In this document: in pieces, positions 36,566-46,405 of the stretch
Layout of the letters: every line of letters starts with the position of its first letter
Position numbering within the stretch: the first letter of the stretch is position 1
Assembly: GCA_010279815.1 (NCBI GenBank)
Contig: QEOQ01000590.1
Coordinates: 384,616 to 448,615 of the forward strand
Length of the DNA stretch: 64,000 nt
Direction of reading: 5' to 3'
From: Brachionus plicatilis
Lineage: Eukaryota; Rotifera; Eurotatoria; Ploima; Brachionidae
Made by a program: the position numbers and the translations under genes
Notes under the pieces: model-generated
Database searches by the model: none
What the model was told of the DNA's origin: nothing
What the model saw: the letters and a program-made list of their open reading frames with translations, nothing else

Positions 36566-39500
36566 TTAAAATTTCATCGAATCTTCATCTTTATCTTCGT
36601 TTTCTTCTTCTTCCTCAATATGATCTTCATCTTTGATTTTCTTTATTATAATCGATGTCAATTTATGTTCTTCATCGGCATCCGAAATACTCATTCTTAC
36701 ATTTTGATAAATCGAGTTACTAGAATCTTCTATTTTTATCATAGGTTTAGCAGGAAATAGAATATTCCTAACAGCATCATCATTTGTAGCAAATATAAAG
36801 TCCAAATCAATTTTATTCGGTAATAAATGTTTTTTAAATGATCGTATTGCCATGCCTTGAAAAAAAAATATAACATCGACTTTTAAAGAATAAAAAGAGT
36901 TTTTTTAAAAAGAAATAACTTTTTTTCAAATCGTATCTTAGTATTTTAAAACTAAAACTTAATTCTTATTTTTTTTAATTTTAAAATTCATAAAATTTAC
37001 GTTTGCAGTAGGTTAAATGAAGAATAATTCCAATTTCCTTATATTCTTCATGGAGCTAAAAAAAAAACTTTCGTTTTTATATTAATTAGATTTTTTAAAA
37101 GAGGTGTACTTGAATAACCGCATTTACACCTTGAGAGTCAATATAATTTACACAACTAAAATCTAGTATAATATGTTTAAGTTTTATTTCATCCATGATT
37201 TCATTCGCAGTTTTATGATCCCTCTGGTAATTTTTTGATTTGGAATTCGCTTTTTTTAGTTTTTTTTGAATCTCTTCCGGTTTTAAACCACATAACTTGT
37301 AGATTTTATATTTGAAATTATCAACGTTAGCATAATAAATCGATTCTTCATATCTAATTATTTTAATATTTTCAAATTCTTGAGCCTGAAATTTAAATTT
37401 AATAAAATAAAATTTGAAAAAAACCTACATCAGCTTACTTGTTCACAAGCATCAATACACTCGTAGACTCTGGTTCCAGGAATGTTGCCCAAAACTGTAG
37501 CCCGCGCTCTTAAATTAAGGTGTTATTCAAAATTAGCTGACTTATTTAAAAAAAATTTTTTTTATTTGTGTATTTTAAATGATAAGCGTTTATTACAAGC
37601 TTGTTGAAAAATTTTACCTTTGGGAACGAATGATTACTAAGAGAAGAGAAAAACCAACGCCAATATAAAGACCTACATCTACATCTAAAATCATTACACC
37701 CAAAAAAGTCATCAGCCATCCTAACTTAAAAAAAAAAAACTATGAACAAAAATTAAAAATATGAAAGAAAACTTTATTACTGCTTCTATTTTGCTTTTTT
37801 TGAACAAATTAGGTAAATTTTTTACCTCAAGAACCATTGATTTCAGAGCAATAACTATAATAGCTGCCAGACACGCATTTGGCAAACTTCCAAACAAGGG
37901 TCCAAGGAAAAGGATAACAACCAGGACTAGAATGCTGGCAAAAATGCCATAAACCTTTAGGAAAATAATAATTTTTAATCAAAATAATTAAAAAAAAATA
38001 AATCACTTGAGTTCTTCCTCCCACATCTTCAACAATTACACATCTTGATAAGCCTACACATGACGGAAATCCACTAAAAAAAGATGAGACGATATTTCCA
38101 ACACCGTATGAAATCAATTCTTGATTAGGACTAATTTCGTATTTGTGTTTTTTTGCAAAAAGCTTTGCCATTGAGACATTGATTGCAAATGACACAATAG
38201 CTATTGCCAATGAGTCTCCAAATAACTGGGATATTAGTTTAACTGGAGGAGCAGTAGGCGCTGGGAAGCTATTTTTAATTTTTTGAATAAAATCCTTTAC
38301 TAATATGGTTCAAATGTTTACCCTTTTTTTAATTCACCGATTATTATAACATCGTGCAGTCGATTGAATTCACCAAAATAGGATGAAATTGTGCCAACAA
38401 CTACCACAATAAGCTCAACTGGGACTGGTACTGGGAGTTTTTTTTTGAATTTTTCATTTATAAAAACTTTAACCACATACAAAAATAACATTGAAATTAG
38501 TGAAATTAATAATGTAAATATTTTCGTGTCAAGAATATGACTTCCTATTTCGATCAATTCCTTAAAAATTGAATTTTTTAAAAATTTTTCTTCAAAATTA
38601 AAAATATTAAAAAACCTACTCCAACAAGCACAAAAGCCAAATGAACGTCTCCAATTTTGATTCCCAAAAGAGTACTTATTTGACTTACAACAACATGAAA
38701 AGCAGCACCACAAGTAAAACCATTTACAATTGAATCAGACAAAAATTTTGTGACAACACCAATGTGAAACAATGCAAAAATAACCTGAATAGCACCTGAA
38801 AATAATGCCAAACATGTGGCAATAAGAACTCGGGCTTTGTCAGGATCATTTGAGATAAATTCCGATGAACTTGGCACTGATTCAGTTAAATTTGCAGTCG
38901 AATTATAATCAAGTGGATACAAAACACCTTTGTATTTGTTAATCGATGAAGCTACCATTAAACTCACTATAGCATATGTTCCTATGATATAAAATTCATT
39001 TAAATGTGAACAATTTTTACAAATTTGTTTTTCCCTAATGATTTTCGAAATCTATAATAAAATTATTAATGTGATTAAAAAGTGGATTAAGGGTTTTCAA
39101 AGAAGTTAAAAAAAAAACATGTCATTAAAAAAATAAGGCTGAAAAAAAGGCGCAAGTTGTTCGGTTCGATGCCTTGGTGGTTATCCACTTAAATTATTTT
39201 TTAATTTAAAAATAAAGAGAAGTAATTATAAATAAAAATAATTAAAAAAAAATTTTTAACCTGTTGATAAATGGCGAGAAGTTCCGAGCAGAACATATAG
39301 TAAAACATTGATGAATGAGACATAAAGCCCATTAATGGCTGGCAAACCCGCCATCAATGAATAAGCAAGTCCTTTTGGTGAAGAGACATTGATTTTTGAG
39401 GAGAGTTTTTTTTTAAAGTTTTTTACCTTGGGGTATATGAACAATTCCAATAGTAAGGCCAGCAATCAAGTCTTTGAAAAAATTGTTTTTAAAGTTGTAC

Positions 39501-39766
39501 TTTCTAATCCATTTAAAAAATGGGAATCGATCAAAAAAATAAGTTTTCATGCAATCAGGTGTTGGATTGTAGTATTTTTTAAAATAATTGACCGAACTTT
39601 TGAGCACATTATCGCCTTTAACTTTATTATAACTAAATGTTTGTTCGAGCTTTTTTTCACTGTAAATGTCAAAGTTTGAATTAGATCCATAGATTTCTTC
39701 GGTGTCCAGAATATTGCCTCCATAGATGGGCAATTGACTAGATGATTTTTTTTTATTTAAATTCAT
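36566..39766 (-). CDS. SLC26-like: SLC26/SulP anion transporter with STAS domain, 11 exons
   Basis: Membrane anion exchanger or channel of the SLC26 family (sulfate, chloride, bicarbonate or oxalate; substrate not deducible here). Exons: 39766-39427, 39371-39261, 38981-38620, 38560-38322, 38268-38007, 37954-37826, 37724-37618, 37508-37439, 37385-37110, 37055-37001, 36855-36566 (2241 nt, 746 aa, normal for the family). The transmembrane part is residues about 97-510. It includes the family stretches AGLTIGIVHIPQG, AYSLMAGLPAINGLYVSF, LGTSRHLSTG and NQELISYGVGN, and a GGRTQVYGIFAS segment before the late helices. The C-terminal STAS domain starts at VLGNIPGTRVYE and contains ILDFSCVNYIDSQGV. 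The very C-terminus is a run of glutamate and aspartate. Introns are 52-59 nt, plus several of 101-279 nt. It faces the ABCA and leucine-rich genes tail to tail. Confidence 0.93.
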
Positions 39767-41614
39767 GATTTAATGTTTTGAATTTTATCTCTGTTGAAGA
39801 CAATTTATTAAAGTAATAAATTCAAACAAAAGAAAACTGTTTTTCTATTTTCAAAAATAAATTAAAATTATAAATTTTTTTCAATTTTATAGATAAATTT
39901 TGCTTTTCGAGCTAAAGTATACTCAGAATCTTTTGAATTATCTTGTTAGCTTACAGCAATAAAACGGGCTTAACTGTGGACGCAAAACTCAACGTTTAAT
40001 TAACGTCAAATTTATCTAACTAAATTATCTTTTTATTTTTGTTTAATTTCTAACTTTATTTATTGAAAGTCATGAGCTAAAACATTGATGATTGGATTGT
40101 GCAAAACGTTGCGTAATTTCACTCCGTAAGCATTTGTCACAAGTTTTGTTACAAGAAATTTTTATCATTTTGATTTAATCCATAAACATTTTAAAAAGTA
40201 GACCTTGGTAAATTTATTACCAATTTAAATTTTATCCAAACTTTGAGCTTGAACTGATTTTTTTAAGATTTCGACCTATTTTAGATTGATAGTGCTTAAG
40301 AACTTTATAAAATGTAGGACGTTTTCTTAAAGAACATTCATTATCAACTAAAAAGAATTATCAAATTATTCTCAAGGATACATTTATTGGACGAATGTTC
40401 TCAAAAATAATTTGCAAACGACTAAAAAGTTGACATTATTTTTAGGAATCCTTTGCTTTTAAAAAATTTAATATTTTTATTTGTTTATTATTAATTTTTT
40501 CTAAATTAAAAAATTTAAAGCTTTGATTATTCAAGCAATAAGATATCATATAAATATTTAGTTCTTAAAAATTTTTGATTTTTACTAAAAAACCTTGTTA
40601 AATCAATTAATTAAAAATCAAAAGAAGGAAGTAAATGAATAATTTAGAAAATTCATGCTATCATGATTAAATCATATTCAGATTCTTCTGTATTTGTAGA
40701 TTCTGATGTATGTTTCATGATTGTATTTTAAATTCAAATTAGAACTGTAAAATTTCTGATCTAGCTTCTGTATACTGTTCTGATTTGGCAAAAGACATTG
40801 ATAAAATAGAAATAATTATTAGAAATATTTCTCCCTAGCGGAAGTCAAATTAAAAATTCTATCTTTTTTAACAAACAAAATCTTTAAAACAAAAGTTCCA
40901 GTTTCTTTCAAATAATAGCTTAATTTCAATTAAGACAGAATTTTCAGTACAATCACCATTTTGATTGTAAGATGGTGCTAAATTTATTTAACTAAAATAG
41001 ATAAAATTCGTAAATTATAGATGAATAACATTTATAAATTAAATGAATCTAGAGTATTTGAGGTGTTTCAATGTTTTTTTTGAAATTTTCCGAAGCTTTG
41101 ATATTTTGATTAAATTTTTTCAAACTTTGCCGAGATCCCTAAAATTTTTTTAATTTGATTTCATCAATCATTTATTTTAAATTCAAAATTGCATAAAAAA
41201 TTATTCATTAAACAATCGTTATAATTTCAAGTATAACATTGGAATAAAATTTTCATTAATTTTTTTTTCTATATTTTATTTATCAAAAATTTGGGGTTGT
41301 CAATGCTCCTTCAATTCTGCTTTTATCAGATAAATATTTAAGAGAAATATTTTTTCCCATTTTTTCAAAATAAAAATACTTCACTTGAAAATTTCATAAC
41401 AATATAATTATTAAATAATTAATTAAAAAAATAAACGAATTTCACAAATTTTCATAAATGAAAAGTGGTTCGAAAACTTGATCTAAAAAGAAAAATAAAC
41501 TTATTATTCTAAATCAATTTTAAATCATTGAAATAAGTTGAATTTAAACAGAAAATAATTGATTAATTTTACTTAATAAGTATTTGAGGAAAGATTTGGG
41601 CTTAATTTTTTGTG
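39767..41614. other. Intergenic region upstream of SLC26
   Basis: Should contain the SLC26 promoter. AT-rich; no motif or repeat I can support. Confidence 0.55.
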
Positions 41615-41721
41615 TTTGAATTACAGAATGTATTGAATGTTGAAATAACATAGAAAAAGTGCGATGTTTCAAATATTTTTTTCAGTTTCAAATAAAAATT
41701 GATTTTAAGTTAATATTGCAA
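41615..41721 (+). repeat. Left arm of about 107-bp inverted repeat pair
   Basis: Pairs in reverse complement with 44781-44887 at roughly 92% identity over the full length, sharing for example AAAGTGCGATGTTTCAAATA. The arms bracket about 3 kb of nested transposon DNA. They are likely ends of one DNA element or two opposite copies of one. Confidence 0.88.
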
Positions 41722-41866
41722 ACATGAAAAACTTTAATATGATCCTTAAGATAATATTTGTAATTTAAAAAACTATCTAAGCTCTGTTTTGCATTTTTTC
41801 TTAATCGAGCATTTGTTAAAATAAATCAAACGAACTTTAATTATCACTAAAGTAAGAATTTTTAAA

Positions 41867-42259
41867 GAAAAAAAAAGTTCGGTTTTATTCCAATATGAAA
41901 AACTGAGTGTTTTAAAAATTATTAAAAAAAATTTTCTTTTAAAATAAAAAACATCGCTTAAGCTAAAAATTGAAAAATGATAAATGAAGAAGTCTGTCAA
42001 CGTTAAAAAAACGACCAGTCTCACTTTGATTTTTATGTTCTTGAACATGTTTTAAGACATCATTTTTAAATTCCAACGAGTATCTTTGCCTCCTTTTTTT
42101 ATCGTCTTCTAGAGCATCAGTAACACCTATGTCTTCTTCATTTATCATTTTTCAATTTTTAGCTTAAGCGATGTTTTTTATTTTAAAAGAAAATTTTTTT
42201 TAATAATTTTTAAAACACTCAGTTTTTCATATTGGAATAAAACCGAACTTTTTTTTTTG
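41867..42259 (-). mobile_element. Foldback element with perfect 124-bp arms and a transposase N-terminus
   Basis: 41868-41991 and 42133-42256 (boundaries within a few bases) are identical in reverse complement, with a loop of about 140 bp. On the minus strand each arm carries an AT-rich leader and a start ATG followed by INEE. The loop continues that frame (42148 leftward) through EDDKKRRQRYSLEFKNDVLK and QEHKNQSETGRFFNVDR. This resembles the N-terminal helix-turn-helix of pogo/Tigger-like transposases (KRxSYxxEFKLxVxxxAxExxNxxAxRxFxV). After the loop the sequence turns back into an inverted copy of its own leader. Perfect arms in this AT-rich DNA suggest a recent event or gene-conversion upkeep. 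Confidence 0.85.
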
Positions 42260-42700
42260 AAATTAGAATAAAAGCTAAATTTGACTTTAATGATTTTCAA
42301 AATTAACTCCACAATTTTTCAAAGATGTCCGTTATTTTTCAGCCTTTACTCCTGGAATAAGATGAATTTTAGCCTTTATAAATGGCTTAAAATATTAAAT
42401 TCTCCTTTACTCCAGAAAATTAATTAAAATATATTATAACATGTCGGGTATTGTCTTAATTCCAATAGTATAAAGAAGGAACTACAGTTTTATTCCTGGA
42501 GTTTTAATCAAGCGGTTACGGTATTACTGGAACAATTTTTTTTCCCAGGTTTTATTTATTTATTTATTTATTTCCCCAGGTTTTATGAACCATTAGTTCA
42601 CCCAATATTAAAGTTTTTCACCTAATTTGACATTTGGTCATTTAATTCTATTTTGGCTCATCTTTACGTGAACAAAAAAAATAGGTGAACTTATAGTTCA
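42260..42700. repeat. Mixed repeat DNA between foldback and LINE
   Basis: Contains a TTTA tetranucleotide run (about 42548-42570) and an imperfect 17-bp inverted pair, 42585-42601 with 42684-42700 (GGTGAACT..GGTTCA type), about 80 bp apart: a possible small MITE. The rest is unassigned. Confidence 0.5.
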
Positions 42701-42719
42701 CAAAATCCGAGAACAAGAA

Positions 42720-44480
42720 TATGAATATGAATATGAAAGTGAGACTACAATCTGATATGAAAATCAGATGAAGAAGAATAACCAATGGGTTATTCGACTA
42801 TAGTAGTATCATTTGCAGCCAATTGCTGAGATCTGAATTTGTCAAACTTGTCTTTGAATGCATTTGTTTATGTTGCAGAAACGACGGTGTCCGGTAGCTC
42901 ATTCCATAAGGAAGCTACTCTGTTTGTGAAGAAGTTTTCTCTAGGTTTTGACAAGCAGAGTTGCTTCCTGGGTCTTGTTTTTTTACGTAGATTCATCGAT
43001 GAGTGATTGATTTTTGGAGTTTGGTATGAATCTGCGAAGGCATGCAGGTGAACAATGCTCTGTTTACTGACAATTTTGAAAAGTTGGATTGCATCACCTC
43101 TTTTTCTTATACTTTCAAGCGTAAGGATACCAATTTTGGCTAATCTTGATAGATAATTGAGATTTCTGAGACCAGGCACTAGTTTGGTAGCTCTACGTTG
43201 GACTTTTTCCAGCCTTCTATGTCTTTATTTTGCAAAGGATTCCAGGCTGCTGTACAGTATTCAAGATGCGGTCTTACAAACGCAGTGAAGAGTCTTCTAA
43301 AGTTGTCCGTTATCCAAAATTTAAAGGCATTGTTGAGTTGAGTAAGGACTCCATTAGCCATCTGGATTATCTTGTCTATCTGCTCAGTCCATTTGAGCTT
43401 ACTATTTATCATAATACCTAAATCTCTTTCCACGGACGTCTGTTCTAACACATGACTGTGTGTAGCATCTTTTTTTTCATGGTCAAAGGTATTTGAAGGG
43501 GGGACAGGTAGAACGAAACATATAAAAAGAAAAAAAAAAACATATAACCAATTTTATAAAAAGATAAAAAACATAAATTCAAAATCCATTTTTTTTAATA
43601 TTTTTAGTTTAATAAAATAGTTTTAGTTTAAAAAAAACATATAATAAATTTAAAATTAAAGATAAAAAGCAAATGTTCAAATCCATTGCGAAAATAGACG
43701 AATTAACTTTTTCACGTAAATTTACAAGTATTTTAATACATTTTTTATCATTATTAGTTCAAAAATTAAAAAACTAATAAATTTTTCAAATTCGAGAGTT
43801 TTAAATATTTCTTTAAACCATTCTTGAATTAGATTTAGTCTAAATTTGGTCTCATTTTAACTATTTAAGTTATTTTTTATATAACTTGTGTTTTATCTCT
43901 TTTTGATTTTTTATAGTTTATGTTTTTTTGTCTTTTCCATGTGTTTTTTTCTCTCTTTTTATGTTTTTTTCTACCTCACCCTTTGAAGGGTGCCTTTTGA
44001 GCCAAATCGCATAATTTTACATTTCTTTTGGTTAAACTTCATATGCCAAGTGCCAGCCCAGTTAACTAAATTCTTAATAACTTCTTGAACAAGTTTCAAG
44101 TCAAGCGAATTACGTATTGTGGAGATAAGTTTACTGTCATCAGCAAAAAGTTTACATGCATTTCGTACTGATTCCGGCATGTCATTTATGAAAATGATAA
44201 ACAGTAAGGGTCCAAGGACCGATCCTTGAGGCACACTACTAAGGACCTTTAGACATTTTGAGCTAGATTTACCAACAGTTACTCTTTGCGTTCTATTCGT
44301 AAGAAAATCTTTGAGCCAATTTAAAATTTTGCCCGAAAAGCCATAGCATTCAAGTTTGGCCAGCAGTAATTCGTGTACCACACTGTCGAAAGCCTTTGCA
44401 AAGTCAAGGAACACAACTAATGCTTGAAAACATCGGTTTAGGGCTTCAGTGATCAAGTCTTGTTTGCATAATAGGCAAAC
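42720..44480 (-). mobile_element. CR1/Jockey-like LINE copy, 5'-truncated, frameshifted and interrupted
   Basis: Non-LTR retrotransposon ORF2 remnant. 44456-43971 gives the reverse-transcriptase palm: LDFAKAFDSVVHELLLAKL, SSVPQGSVLGPLLFIIFIND and the catalytic KLFADDSKL (FADD box). The C-terminal part resumes at about 43485 with DHEKKDATHSHVLEQTSVER, then the RPHLEYCTAAWNP motif. It continues in another frame (43179-42868) to FFTNRVASLWNELPD and, after one more frameshift, NAFKDKFDKFRSQ near 42800. The 3' end has a TATGAA microsatellite (about 42719-42738). The 5' end stops near 44480 before the usual upstream RT region and endonuclease. An unrelated 481-bp element (43501-43981) sits in the middle. 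Confidence 0.92.
43501..43981. mobile_element. 481-bp TIR element with 9-bp target duplication
   Basis: Ends are inverted: left GGGACAGGTAGAACGAAACA, right (reverse complement) GGGTGAGGTAGAAAAAAACA, with similarity continuing about 45 bp. The flanks 43492-43500 and 43982-43990 are both TTTGAAGGG, an exact 9-bp target-site duplication. The insertion splits a LINE whose protein homology resumes on the far side, which confirms the boundaries. It is non-coding and AT-rich, hence non-autonomous. A 9-bp duplication and a GGG start suggest Mutator-like or Merlin-type origin (inference). Confidence 0.9.
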
Positions 44481-44780
44481 TATGGTTCACCTATCAGACT
44501 AGACCAAGTTTTTCAAAAATTGAATTTTAAGAAAAAACTAAATGAATTTTTTATCTTTTTTTTCATTTTAATTATTTTTTATATTATTTTATCTTATTTA
44601 ACTAAATTTTTAATTTTTTTGTTTTATATATTTTTATTCTGAAGGTTGGTAGAGGTATAGATAAATAAATAAATTATTTAAAAGTTAAATAAAGAATTTT
44701 ATATATTTTTTTCAGATTTTCAAATAAAAATTAAGCTCATTCTATTTCAGTAAAGAGTTTAATTTCAAATATGAAAATGC

Positions 44781-44887
44781 TTGCAATATTAACATAAAAT
44801 TATTTTTTATTTGAAACTGAAAAAAATATTTGAAACATCGCACTTTTTCAATGTTATTTCAACATTGGATACATTTTGTAATTCAAA
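44781..44887 (-). repeat. Right arm of about 107-bp inverted repeat pair
   Basis: Reverse complement of 41615-41721; see that entry. Confidence 0.88.
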
Positions 44888-45301
44888 TACCAAAAATTTA
44901 ACCATTTTTTATATCAAAAAATATTGAATTTAAATAAAAATTTGAAAATTATTTCAAAGATAATTTATTAACAAATGAATAGGAAAATTAAAAAAAAATT
45001 CTTATGTAGAAATCGATATTTTTGAAGAAATTAATATAGAATTAATTTAGTTTTAATCTTAATACATTATGATCTAAAACAATTAATTTTAATTGAAATA
45101 TTTTCATTTAATGAGCCTCTTTACATTAGAAATAAAATAAAATAATAAAAAAATTTATTGAAAAAAAAAAATTCGATAATTCCTTAATCACCAGTTTTCA
45201 ATTATTTTCCTAAAATAAACATCATTCTAACGATTAATTTTTATCGGTTTATTTGATAATAAATACTTATAGTACAAAATGTACATTCAAAACCGATAAC
45301 T
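44888..45301. other. Spacer downstream of the Rho-like GTPase gene
   Basis: AT-rich; contains the GTPase polyadenylation signal (45248-45253, minus strand). Nothing else seen. Confidence 0.55.
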
Positions 45302-46405
45302 CTAATCAACAAGTGATGTCTCCGAGGCAAGCAGTAGCCATGACTTATTTTTTTTGTGAGATTTTTTATTCGAATTGTCCAAATTCTTTGAATTTTTCAA
45401 ATCAGCTAATCTTCTTGAATTGTTAGAACCACATGTAACAACATAAGTTCCAATACCGATCGCCAATCTGGATAATTTTGACTTGATCGTCAATGGTTCG
45501 CTGGTCTTGCCCGAATTTATCACAGGTACAGTTCTATTTTCCTCAATATTTACGAACGAGTTATTCTCGTAGTAAACAGAACTCAGGGGTTTTAGCTCGT
45601 TTACCTCCTTTCTCGACTTTCGAATTCTAAACGAATTGATACGAGATGACTTCACTATTGGAATCAATTGTTTATTCACTTTGGCAAAATCTGTTGACAC
45701 AATGCTTTTGACCAAAATATCGTAAGCAGTCAATGGATCTTTGGACTTTTTCTGGGGTGAAAAATCACTAAAAATTGAATATTGAATCAAATCTGAGCCG
45801 ATAAGTTTTGCAAATTTTTTGAATGCAGCGAGATTAGTTTTCTGGTTATCTTGGTCATTGTGCAGCATGCCAGCTTTGTTTTTGGACAGTTTAGAAGTCG
45901 AGGATGTTGAGTTCACAGAGCAGGAGCGCTTTTTGAAAGAATTCCGCGCAATGATTGTATTTTTTTTTTCAGTTTGGTCCTCACTTGTTTGCTTGCTGCT
46001 AGTGGTGTCACTTTTAAGACCAAGAAGAAGAAAATGTTTTTGTTTGTGTTTGTTTTTTTTGAAATCAATTTCCCATTTTGATTTGATCAATTCAAATGAG
46101 TTCATATCGTCCATGGCAAAACACAAGATTACACATTGGTAATTTTCGGTATTTATGAACTGACTTGATGATATAATTTTGTTATTTACAATCAGATCAG
46201 CGTCGTTCAAGCATGTTTCAAGACTAATGTCATAATTTTCAATCTCAATAATAACTTTTTCAAATTTAGTATTTAGGGTTTCGTAGGAATAAAGTTCTCT
46301 GGGACTATTGTCAGAACTTTTTGCACATTTGGGAAATTGCTCCATAAATGATGTCTTGCCTATTCCGGCTTGACCGATCATCATGCATTTTACTTTATTT
46401 GACAT
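45302..46405 (-). CDS. Divergent Rho/Ras-like small GTPase, single exon, 367 aa
   Basis: Cytosolic P-loop protein resembling Rho GTPases but highly diverged. G1 is intact: GQAGIGKTS at residues 11-19. The switch II motif DxxG is replaced by ENYD (about 57). The guanine-specificity loop is GLKSD (about 130), compared with TKxD in Rho. A later KLIGSDLIQYS stretch fits the alpha-5/SA(L/K) region. Between G4 and this, a basic, serine-rich insert of about 65 residues replaces the Rho insert helix. A tail of about 120 residues follows, ending SLVD with no CaaX box, so no prenylation is expected. The usual size is about 190 aa; this protein is about twice that. It is intronless, unlike its neighbours, which might mean an old retrocopy. 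A TTTATT (AATAAA on the gene strand) lies at 45248-45253, 49 nt past the stop. Without DxxG, hydrolysis is doubtful. The family call is moderate; the coding status is strong. Confidence 0.78.
   Translation of the reverse strand: MSNKVKCMMIGQAGIGKTSFMEQFPKCAKSSDNSPRELYSYETLNTKFEKVIIEIENYDISLETCLNDADLIVNNKIISSSQFINTENYQCVILCFAMDDMNSFELIKSKWEIDFKKNKHKQKHFLLLGLKSDTTSSKQTSEDQTEKKNTIIARNSFKKRSCSVNSTSSTSKLSKNKAGMLHNDQDNQKTNLAAFKKFAKLIGSDLIQYSIFSDFSPQKKSKDPLTAYDILVKSIVSTDFAKVNKQLIPIVKSSRINSFRIRKSRKEVNELKPLSSVYYENNSFVNIEENRTVPVINSGKTSEPLTIKSKLSRLAIGIGTYVVTCGSNNSRRLADLKNSKNLDNSNKKSHKKNKSWLLLASETSLVD

Noticed and set aside
36491..36760. 89-codon plus-strand frame, F/Y/I-rich
   Set aside because: Antisense to the last SLC26 exon; composition is typical of reading an A/G-rich coding strand backwards.
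39140..39200. Possible tRNA gene
   Set aside because: A B-box-like word is present, but I cannot pair acceptor, D and anticodon stems.
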